The notes below the pieces were generated by a model. It saw only the letters and a list, made by a program, of their open reading frames with translations. It was not told where the DNA came from and did no database searches. A stretch of DNA of 64,000 bases, taken from Streptomyces anulatus. GTDB lineage: Bacteria > Actinomycetota > Actinomycetes > Streptomycetales > Streptomycetaceae. The translations under genes were made by a program, and so were the position numbers. Positions 44,810 to 53,321 of the stretch are shown here, in pieces; positions within the stretch are counted from its first letter, which is position 1; every line of letters starts with the position of its first letter. The DNA is taken from assembly GCF_000721175.1 (NCBI RefSeq), contig NZ_JOEZ01000031.1, positions 4,148 to 68,147 of the forward strand. Reading direction: 5' to 3'.

Positions 44810-45475
44810 TCAGCCTTCGGCCGCGGCCACGCCGATCGGGCAGGAAACGCCCGTCCCGCCGGTGCCGCAGTAGCCATTGACGTTGCGGTCGAGGTACTGC
44901 TGGTGGTACGCCTCCGCCGGCCAGAACGGGCGGCCCTCGGCCGGGAGGATCTCCGTGGTGATCTCCTTGTGGCCCGAGGCCGTCAGGACCTTCTGGTAGG
45001 CCTCACGGGACGCGTCGGCGGCCGCTGCCTGCGCGGGGGAGTGGGTGTAGACCGCGGAGCGGTACTGGGTGCCCACGTCGTTGCCCTGGCGGAAGCCCTG
45101 GGTCGGGTTGTGCGACTCCCAGAAGAGCTTCATCAGCTCCTCGTACGTGACGACGGCCGGGTCGAAGACGACGCGTACCGCCTCCGTGTGCCCGGTCAGG
45201 CCCGAGCAGGCCTCCTCGTACGTGGGGTTCTCCGTGTAGCCGCCCTGGTAGCCGACGAGCGTCGTCCAGACGCCCTCGGTCTGCCAGAACTTCCGCTCCG
45301 CGCCCCAGAAACAGCCCAGCGCGAAGTCCGCCACCTCCAGGCCCTCCGGATACGGGCCCACCAGGGGGTTGCCGAGGACCGTGTGGCGGGAGGGGACGGA
45401 GAACTCGGGGACGGGGCGGCCGCGCAGGGCCTGCTCCGGGGTGGGGAGCTCGGGGGTGCGGTGGTTCAGGAACAT
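44810..45475 (-). CDS. msrA: Peptide-methionine (S)-S-oxide reductase
   Basis: 221 residues with catalytic GCFWGAE, the [21 protein letters not shown] substrate segment, and the resolving Cys-bearing tail [12 protein letters not shown]. The last 31 codons (to 44903) differ from the stranded tail at 42052 and are supplied by the integrative element, including three extra residues (GTG) in the tail, yet both cysteines are kept. ATG 45475 follows GGAGGAG. It repairs oxidised methionine. Confidence 0.95.
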   Translation of the reverse strand: MFLNHRTPELPTPEQALRGRPVPEFSVPSRHTVLGNPLVGPYPEGLEVADFALGCFWGAERKFWQTEGVWTTLVGYQGGYTENPTYEEACSGLTGHTEAVRVVFDPAVVTYEELMKLFWESHNPTQGFRQGNDVGTQYRSAVYTHSPAQAAAADASREAYQKVLTASGHKEITTEILPAEGRPFWPAEAYHQQYLDRNVNGYCGTGGTGVSCPIGVAAAEG

Positions 45476-45593
45476 GCGGGGGCTCCTCCGGGGGTCGGTG
45501 TCCGGTACGTACAACAAGGGAGCGGCCGCCGGGATTCCGGGGCGCGGGGGCTCGGGGAAGGCGGCTCTCCCCGCGCCTCCGACGCCCCTTCGC

Positions 45594-46520
45594 TCACCCC
45601 TTCGTGGCCGTACCCGGACCCGGACCCGTACCCGCCGTCACCGCCGCCAGTGCCCGTGCGAAGCCCCGCGTCCGGGCCGTCTCGTGGTTCCGGTGCCACA
45701 CCAGCGCGAGCGAGGAGTCCGGGAGGCCGGTCACCGGGACGAACGCCACCGCGTGGCTGCCGTAGTAGTCGGCCGTCGGGTCGCACAGCAGCATCGCGCC
45801 CCGGTCCGCCCGCACCAGGGCGAGGCCCTCCTGGAGACTGCTCACCGCGGGCCCGGCCGGGATCGCACGGCCGCCGGGTGTGGCGGCGGGGGCCTGGGCC
45901 AGGCGCCAGTACTCCGGGGCCGCCCCCTGGACGCCGATGAGCGGGCAGCCCGCCAGGTCCTCGGCGCCGATGCCGGGGCGGCGCGCGTACGGGTGCCGGT
46001 CGGAGACGGCGAGGGTCAGCGGCCGGGCGGAGAAGACCGGGCCGAGCACCAACTCCTCGTCCCGGACCGGCATCAGCACCACCGCCGCGTCCACCTCCCC
46101 ACGGTGCACCGCGCCGAACGGGTCGGAGAGCGGGATCTCCACGATCTCGGCGGCACAGTCGGGGTGCCCGTCCCGGAAGGCCGTGACCGCCCGCATGAAC
46201 GGGTCGTTCGCCGTCCCCTGGAAGCCGACGCGGAACAGCCCGCCGACGCCCCTCGCCGCGTCCCGTACCTCGTCGATCGTCGCGACGATCGCGTCGAAGG
46301 CCGGCCGCAGCCCGGCATGGAACTGTTCGCCGAGCGGGGTGAGCCGGACCCGGCGGCTCGTCCGTTCGACCAGCCGCCCGCCGATCCTGCTCTCCAGGGC
46401 CCGCAGCAGCTGGCTGATCCGGCTCTGCGAGAGGTAGAGGCGCTCCCCGGCCCGGCCGAAGTGGAGCTCCTCGGCCAGCGCGAGGAAGGCCTCCAGTTCC
46501 CGGATCCCCGGATTGCTCAC
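45594..46520 (-). CDS. LysR-family transcriptional regulator
   Basis: 308 residues: N-terminal HTH ([40 protein letters not shown]) and a periplasmic-binding-protein-like effector domain ([20 protein letters not shown]). GTG 46520. It is divergent from a frameshifted MFS gene with 100 bp between, the usual LysR/target arrangement. Effector unknown. Confidence 0.92.
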   Translation of the reverse strand: MSNPGIRELEAFLALAEELHFGRAGERLYLSQSRISQLLRALESRIGGRLVERTSRRVRLTPLGEQFHAGLRPAFDAIVATIDEVRDAARGVGGLFRVGFQGTANDPFMRAVTAFRDGHPDCAAEIVEIPLSDPFGAVHRGEVDAAVVLMPVRDEELVLGPVFSARPLTLAVSDRHPYARRPGIGAEDLAGCPLIGVQGAAPEYWRLAQAPAATPGGRAIPAGPAVSSLQEGLALVRADRGAMLLCDPTADYYGSHAVAFVPVTGLPDSSLALVWHRNHETARTRGFARALAAVTAGTGPGPGTATKG

Positions 46521-46620
46521 CTGTTCCCCGCCTTCGCCGGTCCGGATCCATTAGCTCAGGTCATAGAAGGATGAGAGTCCGGCCGTTGTTCCCGGCCTCC
46601 GGCCTCGATTGGCTGGGGAC

Positions 46621-47825
46621 ATGACGCAGGTTCAGGAATCCTCAGGCGCCAGGCCCGCCCGCCCGACGCCCTCGCGCAGCGGCTGGTGGGGAGTGGCGGC
46701 CCTCGCGCTCGGCACCTTCACCGTGGTCACCTCCGAGATGCTGCCCGTCGGGCTGCTCACACCGATGGGCCGCTCACTCGGCGTCCCGGAGGGCGTGGCC
46801 GGTCTGACGCTGACCATCACCGGCCTCGTCGCGGCGCTCTCCGCCCCGGCCCTCGTCCCGCTCCTGGGCCGCGCCGACCGGCGTACGGCCCTGTGCGCGC
46901 TGGTCGCCGTGCTGGTCGTCGGCAACCTCGGGGCGGCCTGGGCGCCCGACTTCGGGACCATGGTCGTCGCCCGCGTCCTGGTCGGCGTCGGCATGGGCGG
47001 CGTCTGGGCCGTCGCGGCGGGGCTGGCGGTGCGCCTGGTCCCCGCGAAGTCCGTCGGCGCCGCCACCTCCCTGGTCTTCGGGGCATCGCCGTGGCATCCG
47101 TCCTGGGCGTCCCCGCCGGTACGTACCTGGGCGCCCTCGCGGGCTGGCGCGCCGCGTTCCTGGCGGCCGCCGGGCTCGGAGCCGTGGTGCTGGTCGCGGT
47201 GGCGCTCCTGCTGCCCCGGCTGCCCGCGGAGCGCACGGTTCCGCTCGGCGGTGTGCTGCGGCTGACCCGCGACCCCCGGCTGCGTACGGGACTCCTCGTC
47301 GTCGGCTTCCTCGTCACCGGGCACTTCGCCGCGTACACGTACATCAGACCGGTCCTGGAGGACGTCTCCGGCGTCGGCGCGGGCACGATCGGCACCCTGC
47401 TCCTGGTGTACGGCATCGCCGGCGTGGCCGGGAACTTCCTCGCCGGGGCCGGGGCGGCCCGCTCGCCGCGCGCGACGCTGCTGGCGATCGGCACGGTCCT
47501 GGCGCTCACCGTGGCCGCTCTGCCCTGGCTGGGCGGTTCCCCCGCCCTCGCGGCCGTCCTGATGGCCGTCTGGGGCCTCGGCTACGGCGGCGTGTCGGTG
47601 AGCACGCAGACCTGGGTGCTGCTCGCCGCCCCCGACGCCCGCGAGGCCGCCTCCTCGCTGTTCGTCGGGGTGTTCAACGGGGCCATCGCGCTCGGGGCGC
47701 TGGCCGGCGGTCTGGTGGCGGACGGCATCGGGGTCACGGCCGTCATGGGGACGGGCGCGGCGCTCGTGGCGGGTGCGCTGGTGACCACCGCGGCCGGCCG
47801 GGCCCCCGCACCCGCCAGGGCCTGA
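46621..47825 (+). pseudogene. MFS efflux transporter gene with a single frameshift
   Basis: A DHA1-type drug efflux protein (about 400 residues, 12 helices). Frame 1 runs from ATG 46621 (TFTVVTSEMLPVGLLTP; ARVLVGVGMGGVWAVAAGLA) to SLVFG, and then the reading continues in another frame as GIAVASVLGVPAGTYLG to a stop at 47825. Restoring one base near 47080-47084 (TTCGGGGCATC for expected TTCGGnGGCATC) gives one continuous MFS protein. So it is either a recent pseudogene or a sequencing error; both halves are otherwise well conserved. It is divergent from the LysR gene. Confidence 0.88.
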
Positions 47826-47830
47826 CCCCC

Positions 47831-47895
47831 GTACGGGGACCCCTGTGCGGAGACCCCCGTACGGAGACCCCCGTACGGAGACCCCCGTACGGAGA
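47831..47895. repeat. Five tandem 14-bp repeats
   Basis: Units of GTACGGAGACCCCC (47831-47844 with two changes, 47845-47858 with one, 47859-47872, 47873-47886, then 47887-47895 partial). The array fills the whole gap between the MFS gene and the convergent gene at 47896. Confidence 0.88.
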
Positions 47896-48999
47896 TCAGT
47901 GCGGCAGCGTCGCCGGGCTGCCGCCGTTCGCCTCGTACCCCGCGACCGCCAGCGCCCGGTAGACCGTGTACTGCGCGGCCGGGTCCGGGTCCGTCGTCCA
48001 CGGCAGCGCGCCCACATGACCGTCCACCCGGACCAGCTGGTGCATCGCCTCCGACCAGCGCTCCATGTGGACCAGGAACAGCACCAGCAGATGGCGGACA
48101 TGGGCCAGCATCGGGTCGTCCGCACGTGCCGCGTGCACCGCGAACATCGCGCCCTCGACCGCCTTGGTGACCACCTGGCCGCGGTAGAAGCCCTGCACCA
48201 GGTTGACCTCCGGCAGGTGCTCGTACACCGCGAACAGCGGTAGCGCCGCCAGCAGCGAACCCCGCGGGGCGCGAGCGGCGGCGGCCGTGGCGAAACGGTC
48301 GGCGTCGGCGCGCGAGCCGTGCCACTTCTCGCAGTGGAAGTGCAGCGCGGCGATGTGCGCGCCCATGTGGGCCGGGGCCCGGTCGATGATCTTCGCCCAG
48401 AGCTGGTCGAACTGCTCCGGGGTGTAGTTCAGACCCCGGGCCACCGCCAGCTCCACGATGTACGGCACGGGGTCGCCCGGCGCGAGCAGGGCCGCCTCGC
48501 CGCAGACCGTACGGGCCTCCTCCAGGATGATCCGGAAGTCGTCGCTGCCCGCCGCCGAGGAGCGCCACGCCTGCTGCACCAGGAACTCCGCGTGCACCGC
48601 CGCACCGCCCGCGTCCTTCGGGGACTCCGCGCGCCAGGTCCGCAGCCACGCGCCGCCCACCCCGGGCCGCTGCGCCAGCTCCAGCGAGGCCGCACCGGCG
48701 AAGGCCTGGATCCGCTGCCAGCGCACCTCGCCCTCCTTCGGCGTCCCGGCCAGCAGCTGGGCGGCCGCCCGCCAGTCCTGGGTGCCCTGGACGACGTCGA
48801 GGACGTCCAGGAGGTCCTGGTCCGGGCCCGGCATCCGGACGTCCAGCTCCTCCTGGCGGGCGAAGCCGTACGTGTCGGGGTCGGCCGCGTCGGGCGAACC
48901 CGGGGCGACCTGGCGGATACCGCCGCGGCGGCGCATCACGAACGGGCCGACGACCGCCGCGAGCATGCACATCGCGAGCAGGAACAACAGAATCTCCAT
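47896..48999 (-). CDS. Membrane-anchored helical protein, function unknown
   Basis: 367 residues: one N-terminal helix (MEILLFLLAMCMLAAVVGPF), a basic linker, then a long alpha-helical region with repeated Ala/Trp/Arg patterns resembling TPR-like solenoids (DVVQGTQDWRAAAQLLAG; AWRSSAAGSDDFRIILEEA). No enzymatic motif. Conserved position next to metB in streptomycetes is my recollection. ATG 48999. Confidence 0.8.
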   Translation of the reverse strand: MEILLFLLAMCMLAAVVGPFVMRRRGGIRQVAPGSPDAADPDTYGFARQEELDVRMPGPDQDLLDVLDVVQGTQDWRAAAQLLAGTPKEGEVRWQRIQAFAGAASLELAQRPGVGGAWLRTWRAESPKDAGGAAVHAEFLVQQAWRSSAAGSDDFRIILEEARTVCGEAALLAPGDPVPYIVELAVARGLNYTPEQFDQLWAKIIDRAPAHMGAHIAALHFHCEKWHGSRADADRFATAAAARAPRGSLLAALPLFAVYEHLPEVNLVQGFYRGQVVTKAVEGAMFAVHAARADDPMLAHVRHLLVLFLVHMERWSEAMHQLVRVDGHVGALPWTTDPDPAAQYTVYRALAVAGYEANGGSPATLPH

Positions 49000-49065
49000 G
49001 GACCCATTGTCCCCGGAGCGGCGAGTGGCCGGTAAGGGCCCTCTTCACGAACTACGCTCGGCCCC

Positions 49066-50211
49066 ATGAGCGACCAGCACAGCTTCGAAACCCTCGCCAT
49101 CCACGCGGGGAACACCGCCGACCCCCTCACCGGCGCGGTGGTTCCGCCGATCTACCAGGTGTCCACGTACAAGCAGGACGGCGTGGGCGGACTGCGCGGC
49201 GGCTACGAGTACAGCCGCAGCGCCAACCCGACCCGCACCGCCCTCGAGGAGAACCTCGCGGCCCTCGAAGGCGGCCGCCGCGGTCTCGCCTTCGCCTCCG
49301 GCCTCGCCGCCGAGGACTGCCTCCTGCGTACGCTGCTGACCCCAGGCGACCACGTGGTCATCCCGAACGACGCCTACGGCGGCACGTTCCGGCTGTTCGC
49401 GAAGGTGGCCTCGCGGTGGGGCGTGGAGTTCTCCGTGGCCGACACCTCGGACGTGGCGTCCGTACGGGCCGCGATCACCCCGCGCACCAAGGCGGTCTGG
49501 GTGGAGACCCCGTCCAACCCGCTGCTCGGCATCACCGACATCGCCGCAGTGGCCCAGGTCGCCCGGCAGGCCGGGGCCCGCCTCGTCGTCGACAACACCT
49601 TCGCCTCGCCCTACCTCCAGCAGCCCCTCGCGCTCGGCGCGGACGTCGTCGTGCACTCCACGACCAAGTACATGGGCGGCCACTCCGACGTCGTCGGCGG
49701 CGCGCTCGTCGTCAGCGACCCGGAGCTGGCCGAGGAGCTGGCGTTCCACCAGAACGCCATGGGCGCGGTCGCCGGGCCCTTCGACGCCTGGCTCGTGCTG
49801 CGCGGCATCAAGACCCTCGCCGTCCGCATGGACCGGCACACCGAGAACGCCACCAAGGCCGCCGACCTGCTGACCCGGCACCCCAAGGTCTCCCAGGTCC
49901 TCTACCCGGGCCTGCCCGGGCACCCGGGCCACGAGGTCGCCGCCAAGCAGATGAGGGCCTTCGGCGGCATGGTGTCCTTCCGCGTCGCGGGCGGCGAGGA
50001 AGCGGCGGTCGAGGTCTGCAACCGGGCGAAGCTCTTCACGCTGGGCGAGTCCCTCGGCGGCGTGGAGTCGCTGATCGAGCACCCGGGGCGGATGACGCAC
50101 GCCTCCGTCGCGGGCTCCCTGCTGGAGGTCCCCGGCGACCTGGTCCGGCTCTCCGTCGGCATCGAGAACGGCGACGACCTGCTCGCCGACCTCACCCAGG
50201 CGCTGGGCTGA
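49066..50211 (+). CDS. metB: Cystathionine gamma-synthase / gamma-lyase family enzyme
   Basis: 381 residues, PLP-dependent trans-sulfuration family. YEYSRSANPTR gives the substrate/PLP tyrosine region, FASGLAAEDCLLRTLL the phosphate loop, and HSTTKYMGGHSDVVGG the Schiff-base Lys. The length and TxxR motif fit MetB, although gamma-lyases of the same family are very close. It converts O-acylhomoserine plus Cys to cystathionine for methionine synthesis. It is followed by a strong terminator. Confidence 0.93.
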   Translation: MSDQHSFETLAIHAGNTADPLTGAVVPPIYQVSTYKQDGVGGLRGGYEYSRSANPTRTALEENLAALEGGRRGLAFASGLAAEDCLLRTLLTPGDHVVIPNDAYGGTFRLFAKVASRWGVEFSVADTSDVASVRAAITPRTKAVWVETPSNPLLGITDIAAVAQVARQAGARLVVDNTFASPYLQQPLALGADVVVHSTTKYMGGHSDVVGGALVVSDPELAEELAFHQNAMGAVAGPFDAWLVLRGIKTLAVRMDRHTENATKAADLLTRHPKVSQVLYPGLPGHPGHEVAAKQMRAFGGMVSFRVAGGEEAAVEVCNRAKLFTLGESLGGVESLIEHPGRMTHASVAGSLLEVPGDLVRLSVGIENGDDLLADLTQALG

Positions 50212-50235
50212 TCCCAGGGGCCGGACACGTGAACG

Positions 50236-50271
50236 CGAGGGGCGCCCGCCGGAACCGGCGGGCGCCCCTCG
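50236..50271. terminator. Strong bidirectional terminator
   Basis: A perfect 17-bp stem (50236-50252 with 50255-50271) and 2-nt loop, 24 bp after metB and 6 bp from the stop of the convergent DUF1059 gene. Confidence 0.92.
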
Positions 50272-50277
50272 GCGCGT

Positions 50278-50469
50278 TCAGACGCTCACCCTCTCGTCCT
50301 CCAGCATGCCTCTGACCTGCTCGCGCAGTTCGGGCCCGTCCTCGTGCCCGTGGACCGAAGCGGCGTGTTCGCTCGCGGCCCGGACGACCTCGTCCTCCTC
50401 ACCGGTGATGGTGAGGGAGCAGTTCATCTCGCTCGGATACTTGCGGCAGTCCGCGACCTTCCTGGTCAT
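50278..50469 (-). CDS. DUF1059 small protein
   Basis: 63 residues with the DUF1059 pattern: VADCRKYPSEMNCSLTITGE, then HAASVHGHEDGPELREQV. Two cysteines and several His residues suggest a small metal- or redox-linked fold, unproven. ATG 50469 is preceded by GGAG further upstream. Confidence 0.82.
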   Translation of the reverse strand: MTRKVADCRKYPSEMNCSLTITGEEDEVVRAASEHAASVHGHEDGPELREQVRGMLEDERVSV

Positions 50470-50540
50470 CACGGCCTCCTCGGCTCCTTGGGACGACCGA
50501 CTCCTCCAGCGTAGGCCTCCCGCGCCGGGACCCCAACGGC

Positions 50541-50798
50541 TCACCGGTCCTCCAACGGCGGAGTGACCTGGGCGGGCTCGGTCGCCCACGGCTGCTCGAT
50601 CCCCGCCCAGAGAAGGAACGCCACCAGCGCCAGGGCCAGCAGCCAGCCCGCCGTCCGGTGCGCCGCCCGGCGCAGCCGCATACGGCGCCCGCCGTGCCGG
50701 ACCGCCCGCGCGGCCAGGTCGGGCGGCAGGGCCGGGTGCGGGCCGTCGAGCATCCGGCGGACCTGCTCCTCGCGCGGGTCCCGGCGGCCGGCGCTCAC
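50541..50798 (-). CDS. Small membrane protein coupled to a sigma-like gene
   Basis: 85 residues: Arg-rich N-terminus, DPREEQVRRMLDGPHPALPP, and one transmembrane helix (AGWLLALALVAFLLWAGI) with a short outer tail. The GTG start overlaps the stop codon of the sigma-like gene in GTGA, so the pair is coupled. A membrane anti-sigma or partner role is suggested by context only. Confidence 0.72.
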   Translation of the reverse strand: MSAGRRDPREEQVRRMLDGPHPALPPDLAARAVRHGGRRMRLRRAAHRTAGWLLALALVAFLLWAGIEQPWATEPAQVTPPLEDR

Positions 50799-51328
50799 GG
50801 TGCCGCCCGGGAGTCCGGGGCCGGCCGCGGCCCGGCCGTACCGTGCGAGGGCCCCCGCCCAGGACCGGCGGTCCCGCGCCCCGCCCCGGCCGTACGCAGC
50901 GTCGCCACCGCGCGGGCGCACACCGCGCGGATCCGGTCGGCCGGCAGCCCGAGCAGCGCCGCCGTCTGCTCCTCGCCGGCCTCCTCGTACATCCGCAGGA
51001 CGAGGACGAGCCGCTCGATGGGCGTCAGCCGGTCCAGCAGACCGCCACGCGGCCGCTGGTGGCGCCGGGCCTCCCGGGCGAACCGGAGGGCCAGCTCCCG
51101 GCGGGCCCGGTCGTAGGGGTCGCCGCCGCGCAGCCGGTCCCAGTCGGCGTACGTACGGGAGAGCGCCGCGTGCAGCAGCCGCTCGGCCCGCGCGTACGCG
51201 CCCGGCGGCTGCGACGGTTCGCCGGTGAGCAGCGTCGCCGTGTGCAGCAGGCGTCCGCCCGCGCCCGCCACGAAGTCCTCGAACTCCAGGGCGCGGAGCC
51301 GGTCCCGACGGGTCGCCCGCTCAGCCAT
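50795..51328 (-). CDS. SigE-family ECF-like sigma factor
   Basis: 177 residues resembling the SigE family: a poorly conserved region 2 (FEDFVAGAGGRLLHTATLLTG, AERLLHAALSRTYADWDRLR) and region 4 (LTPIERLVLVLRMYEEAGEE, TAALLGLPADRIRAVCARAV). A Gly/Pro-rich tail follows. Region 2 lacks a clear core-binding consensus, so activity is uncertain. ATG 51328. Confidence 0.75.
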   Translation of the reverse strand: MAERATRRDRLRALEFEDFVAGAGGRLLHTATLLTGEPSQPPGAYARAERLLHAALSRTYADWDRLRGGDPYDRARRELALRFAREARRHQRPRGGLLDRLTPIERLVLVLRMYEEAGEEQTAALLGLPADRIRAVCARAVATLRTAGAGRGTAGPGRGPSHGTAGPRPAPDSRAAP

Positions 51329-51402
51329 GGACCACATACGAGCCCCGGCGCACCGCCCCGGTCAAGAGTCCGGACGCGCCCGGTGAAGGGGAGGGGCCGC
51401 CG

Positions 51403-51933
51403 TCAGTCGGACTGCGGCGGCTGGTGCGCGGCCTGGCGGGCGGCCAGCGATCCGTTGAAACGGGTGAGCAGGGTGCAGAAGACGTCCCGCTCCTCCTCCG
51501 ACCAACCGTCCGTCACCTGGGACATCAGCTCGCGCCGCGAGGCGCGGACCTCGTCCAGCCGGGCCTGCCCGCGCGGCGAGAGCTGGAGCACCACGGCCCG
51601 GCCGTCCTCCGGATGCGAGGTGCGCTTGACCAGACCGGTGTCGACGAGCGGCGCGACCTGCCGCGTCACCGTCGAGGAGTCGATGCCCATCCCGGCCGCC
51701 AGCGCCTTGACGCCCATCGGACCTTCCCGGTCCAGCCGGTTCAGCAGCAGGTACGCCGCCCGGTCCATCGAGTTGCGGACCTGGCCGACACCGCCGAGGC
51801 GGGTCTGCTCGGCACGGCGGGCGAAGACCGCCACCTGGTGCTGGAGCGAGTCCAGCAGGCGGTCGGGGCCCGGGTGTTCGGGGGCGGCGCCCCCGGAAGG
51901 AGACGCAGCAGTCGTCATGTCCTGAGGGGGCAT
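51403..51933 (-). CDS. MarR-family regulator
   Basis: 176 residues with a winged helix (GPMGVKALAAGMGIDSSTVT, LVDTGLVKRTSHPEDGRAV) flanked by helices. ATG 51933 is used; an ATG at 51918 is in frame. It is divergent from ilvA with 158 bp between, where GCAAGACTTGC (52077-52087) is a possible operator. Ligand unknown. Confidence 0.9.
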   Translation of the reverse strand: MPPQDMTTAASPSGGAAPEHPGPDRLLDSLQHQVAVFARRAEQTRLGGVGQVRNSMDRAAYLLLNRLDREGPMGVKALAAGMGIDSSTVTRQVAPLVDTGLVKRTSHPEDGRAVVLQLSPRGQARLDEVRASRRELMSQVTDGWSEEERDVFCTLLTRFNGSLAARQAAHQPPQSD

Positions 51934-52091
51934 GGCCGGGGGCTCTCTTCAGTGCGGTGTCGGATGGGTGGGGGACAGAGTACGCGGCCCCGGGGCAACG
52001 CGTACCAGTGCCGCACAAACCTGCGGACACCACCGCAGGCCGCCATGAGACAAGTCTGCCGCCCGCTGTCCGAGCTGCAAGACTTGCGGAC

Positions 52092-53321
52092 ATGAGCTTC
52101 CGCGCGACCGCCTCCCACCCGGCCCTGATCCTCGACGACGTCCGGGGCGCGCAGAAAATGCTGTCCGGGGTGGCGAGGGTGACCGCTTTGGAGGGCAGCC
52201 GGCACCTCACGGAGCTGGTCGGCGCCCCGGTCCACCTCAAGTGCGAGAACCTCCAGCGCACCGGCTCCTTCAAACTGCGCGGCGCCTACGTCCGGATCTC
52301 CGGCCTCACCCCGGTGGAGCGGGCGGCCGGGGTCGTCGCCGCCAGCGCCGGGAACCACGCCCAGGGCGTCGCGCTCGCCTCCTCGCTCCTCGGCGTACGC
52401 TCCACGGTCTTCATGCCCGTCGGGGCGCCCCTGCCCAAGGTCGCCGCGACCCGGGAGTACGGGGCAGAGGTGCGGCTGCACGGCCAGGTCGTCGACGAGA
52501 CCCTCGCCGCCGCGCAGGAGCACGCGCAGGAGACCGGCGCGGTGTTCATCCACCCCTTCGATCACCCCGACATCATCGCGGGCCAGGGCACCGTCGGGCT
52601 GGAGATCCTGGAGCAGTGCCCGGAGGTCCGCACGATCGTCCTCGGCCTCGGCGGCGGCGGGTTCGCCGCGGGCGTCGCCGTCGCGGTGAAGGCCCTGCGC
52701 CCCGACGTCCGGATCGTCGGCGTCCAGGCCGAGGGCGCCGCCTGCTACCCGCCCTCCCTGGCCGCCGGGCACCCCGTCTCGCTCGACTCCCCGGCCACGA
52801 TGGCCGACGGCATCAAGGTGGGCCGCCCCGGCGACGTACCGTATCGGCTGGTCGAGGAGCTGGTCGACGAGGTCCGTACGGTCACCGAGGACGAGCTGTC
52901 CAGTGCGCTGCTGCTCTGCCTGGAGCGGGCCAAGCTGGTCGTCGAGCCGGCCGGGGCCAGCCCGGTGGCCGCGCTGCTCAGCGACCCGAAGGCGTTCCGG
53001 GGGCCGGTGGTGGCCGTGCTGTCCGGCGGCAACGTCGACCCGCTGCTGATGCAGCGCATCCTGCGGCACGGGATGTCCGCGGCGGGCCGCTACCTGAGCC
53101 TGCGGCTGCGGCTCACCGACCGCCCGGGGGCGCTGGCCACCCTGTTGGCCGCACTGACCGTGGCCGACGCCAACGTCCTCGACATCAGCCATGTGCGCAC
53201 CGACCCGCGCCTCGGGCTGACCGAGGCGGAGGTCGACCTGCATCTGGAGACGAAGGGTCCGCAGCACTGCGCGGAGGTCGAGGCGGCGCTGCGCGCGGCG
53301 GGCTACCGGGTGCTGGGCTGA
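52092..53321 (+). CDS. ilvA: Threonine ammonia-lyase
   Basis: 409 residues: PLP Lys in TGSFKLRGAY, SAGNHAQGVA, LGLGGGGFAAG phosphate cup, then a C-terminal ACT domain (LRLRLTDRPGALATLLAAL). It makes 2-oxobutanoate for isoleucine or, with the ACT domain present, under allosteric control. ATG 52092. Its TGA stop codon is the 3-bp duplicated target of an IS5-family element, so the coding sequence is intact. Confidence 0.94.
   Translation: MSFRATASHPALILDDVRGAQKMLSGVARVTALEGSRHLTELVGAPVHLKCENLQRTGSFKLRGAYVRISGLTPVERAAGVVAASAGNHAQGVALASSLLGVRSTVFMPVGAPLPKVAATREYGAEVRLHGQVVDETLAAAQEHAQETGAVFIHPFDHPDIIAGQGTVGLEILEQCPEVRTIVLGLGGGGFAAGVAVAVKALRPDVRIVGVQAEGAACYPPSLAAGHPVSLDSPATMADGIKVGRPGDVPYRLVEELVDEVRTVTEDELSSALLLCLERAKLVVEPAGASPVAALLSDPKAFRGPVVAVLSGGNVDPLLMQRILRHGMSAAGRYLSLRLRLTDRPGALATLLAALTVADANVLDISHVRTDPRLGLTEAEVDLHLETKGPQHCAEVEAALRAAGYRVLG

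Larger units (their letters stand above)
42128..44903. mobile_element. Integrative element in msrA (serine integrase plus one cargo gene)
   Basis: Bounded by the shared sequence TACTGCTGG at 42128-42136 and 44895-44903, which is (A/G)TACTGCTGG in the codons for QQY of MsrA at both ends. Inside are a large serine recombinase gene beside the left end, a cargo gene, a hairpin and a replacement msrA 3' end. The interior is visibly less G+C rich than its flanks. The structure is attL-int-cargo-attR, about 2.77 kb, far smaller than a phage. The precise crossover dinucleotide cannot be fixed by eye. Confidence 0.85.

Noticed and set aside
42128..44903. The msrA element as a whole prophage or ICE
   Set aside because: It has no capsid, tail, lysis, transfer or replication genes; only an integrase and one cargo gene are present.
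47831..47895. CRISPR-like array
   Set aside because: The 14-bp units are directly adjacent with no spacers and no cas genes are present; it is a plain tandem repeat. The other arrays were rejected as CRISPR for the same reason.
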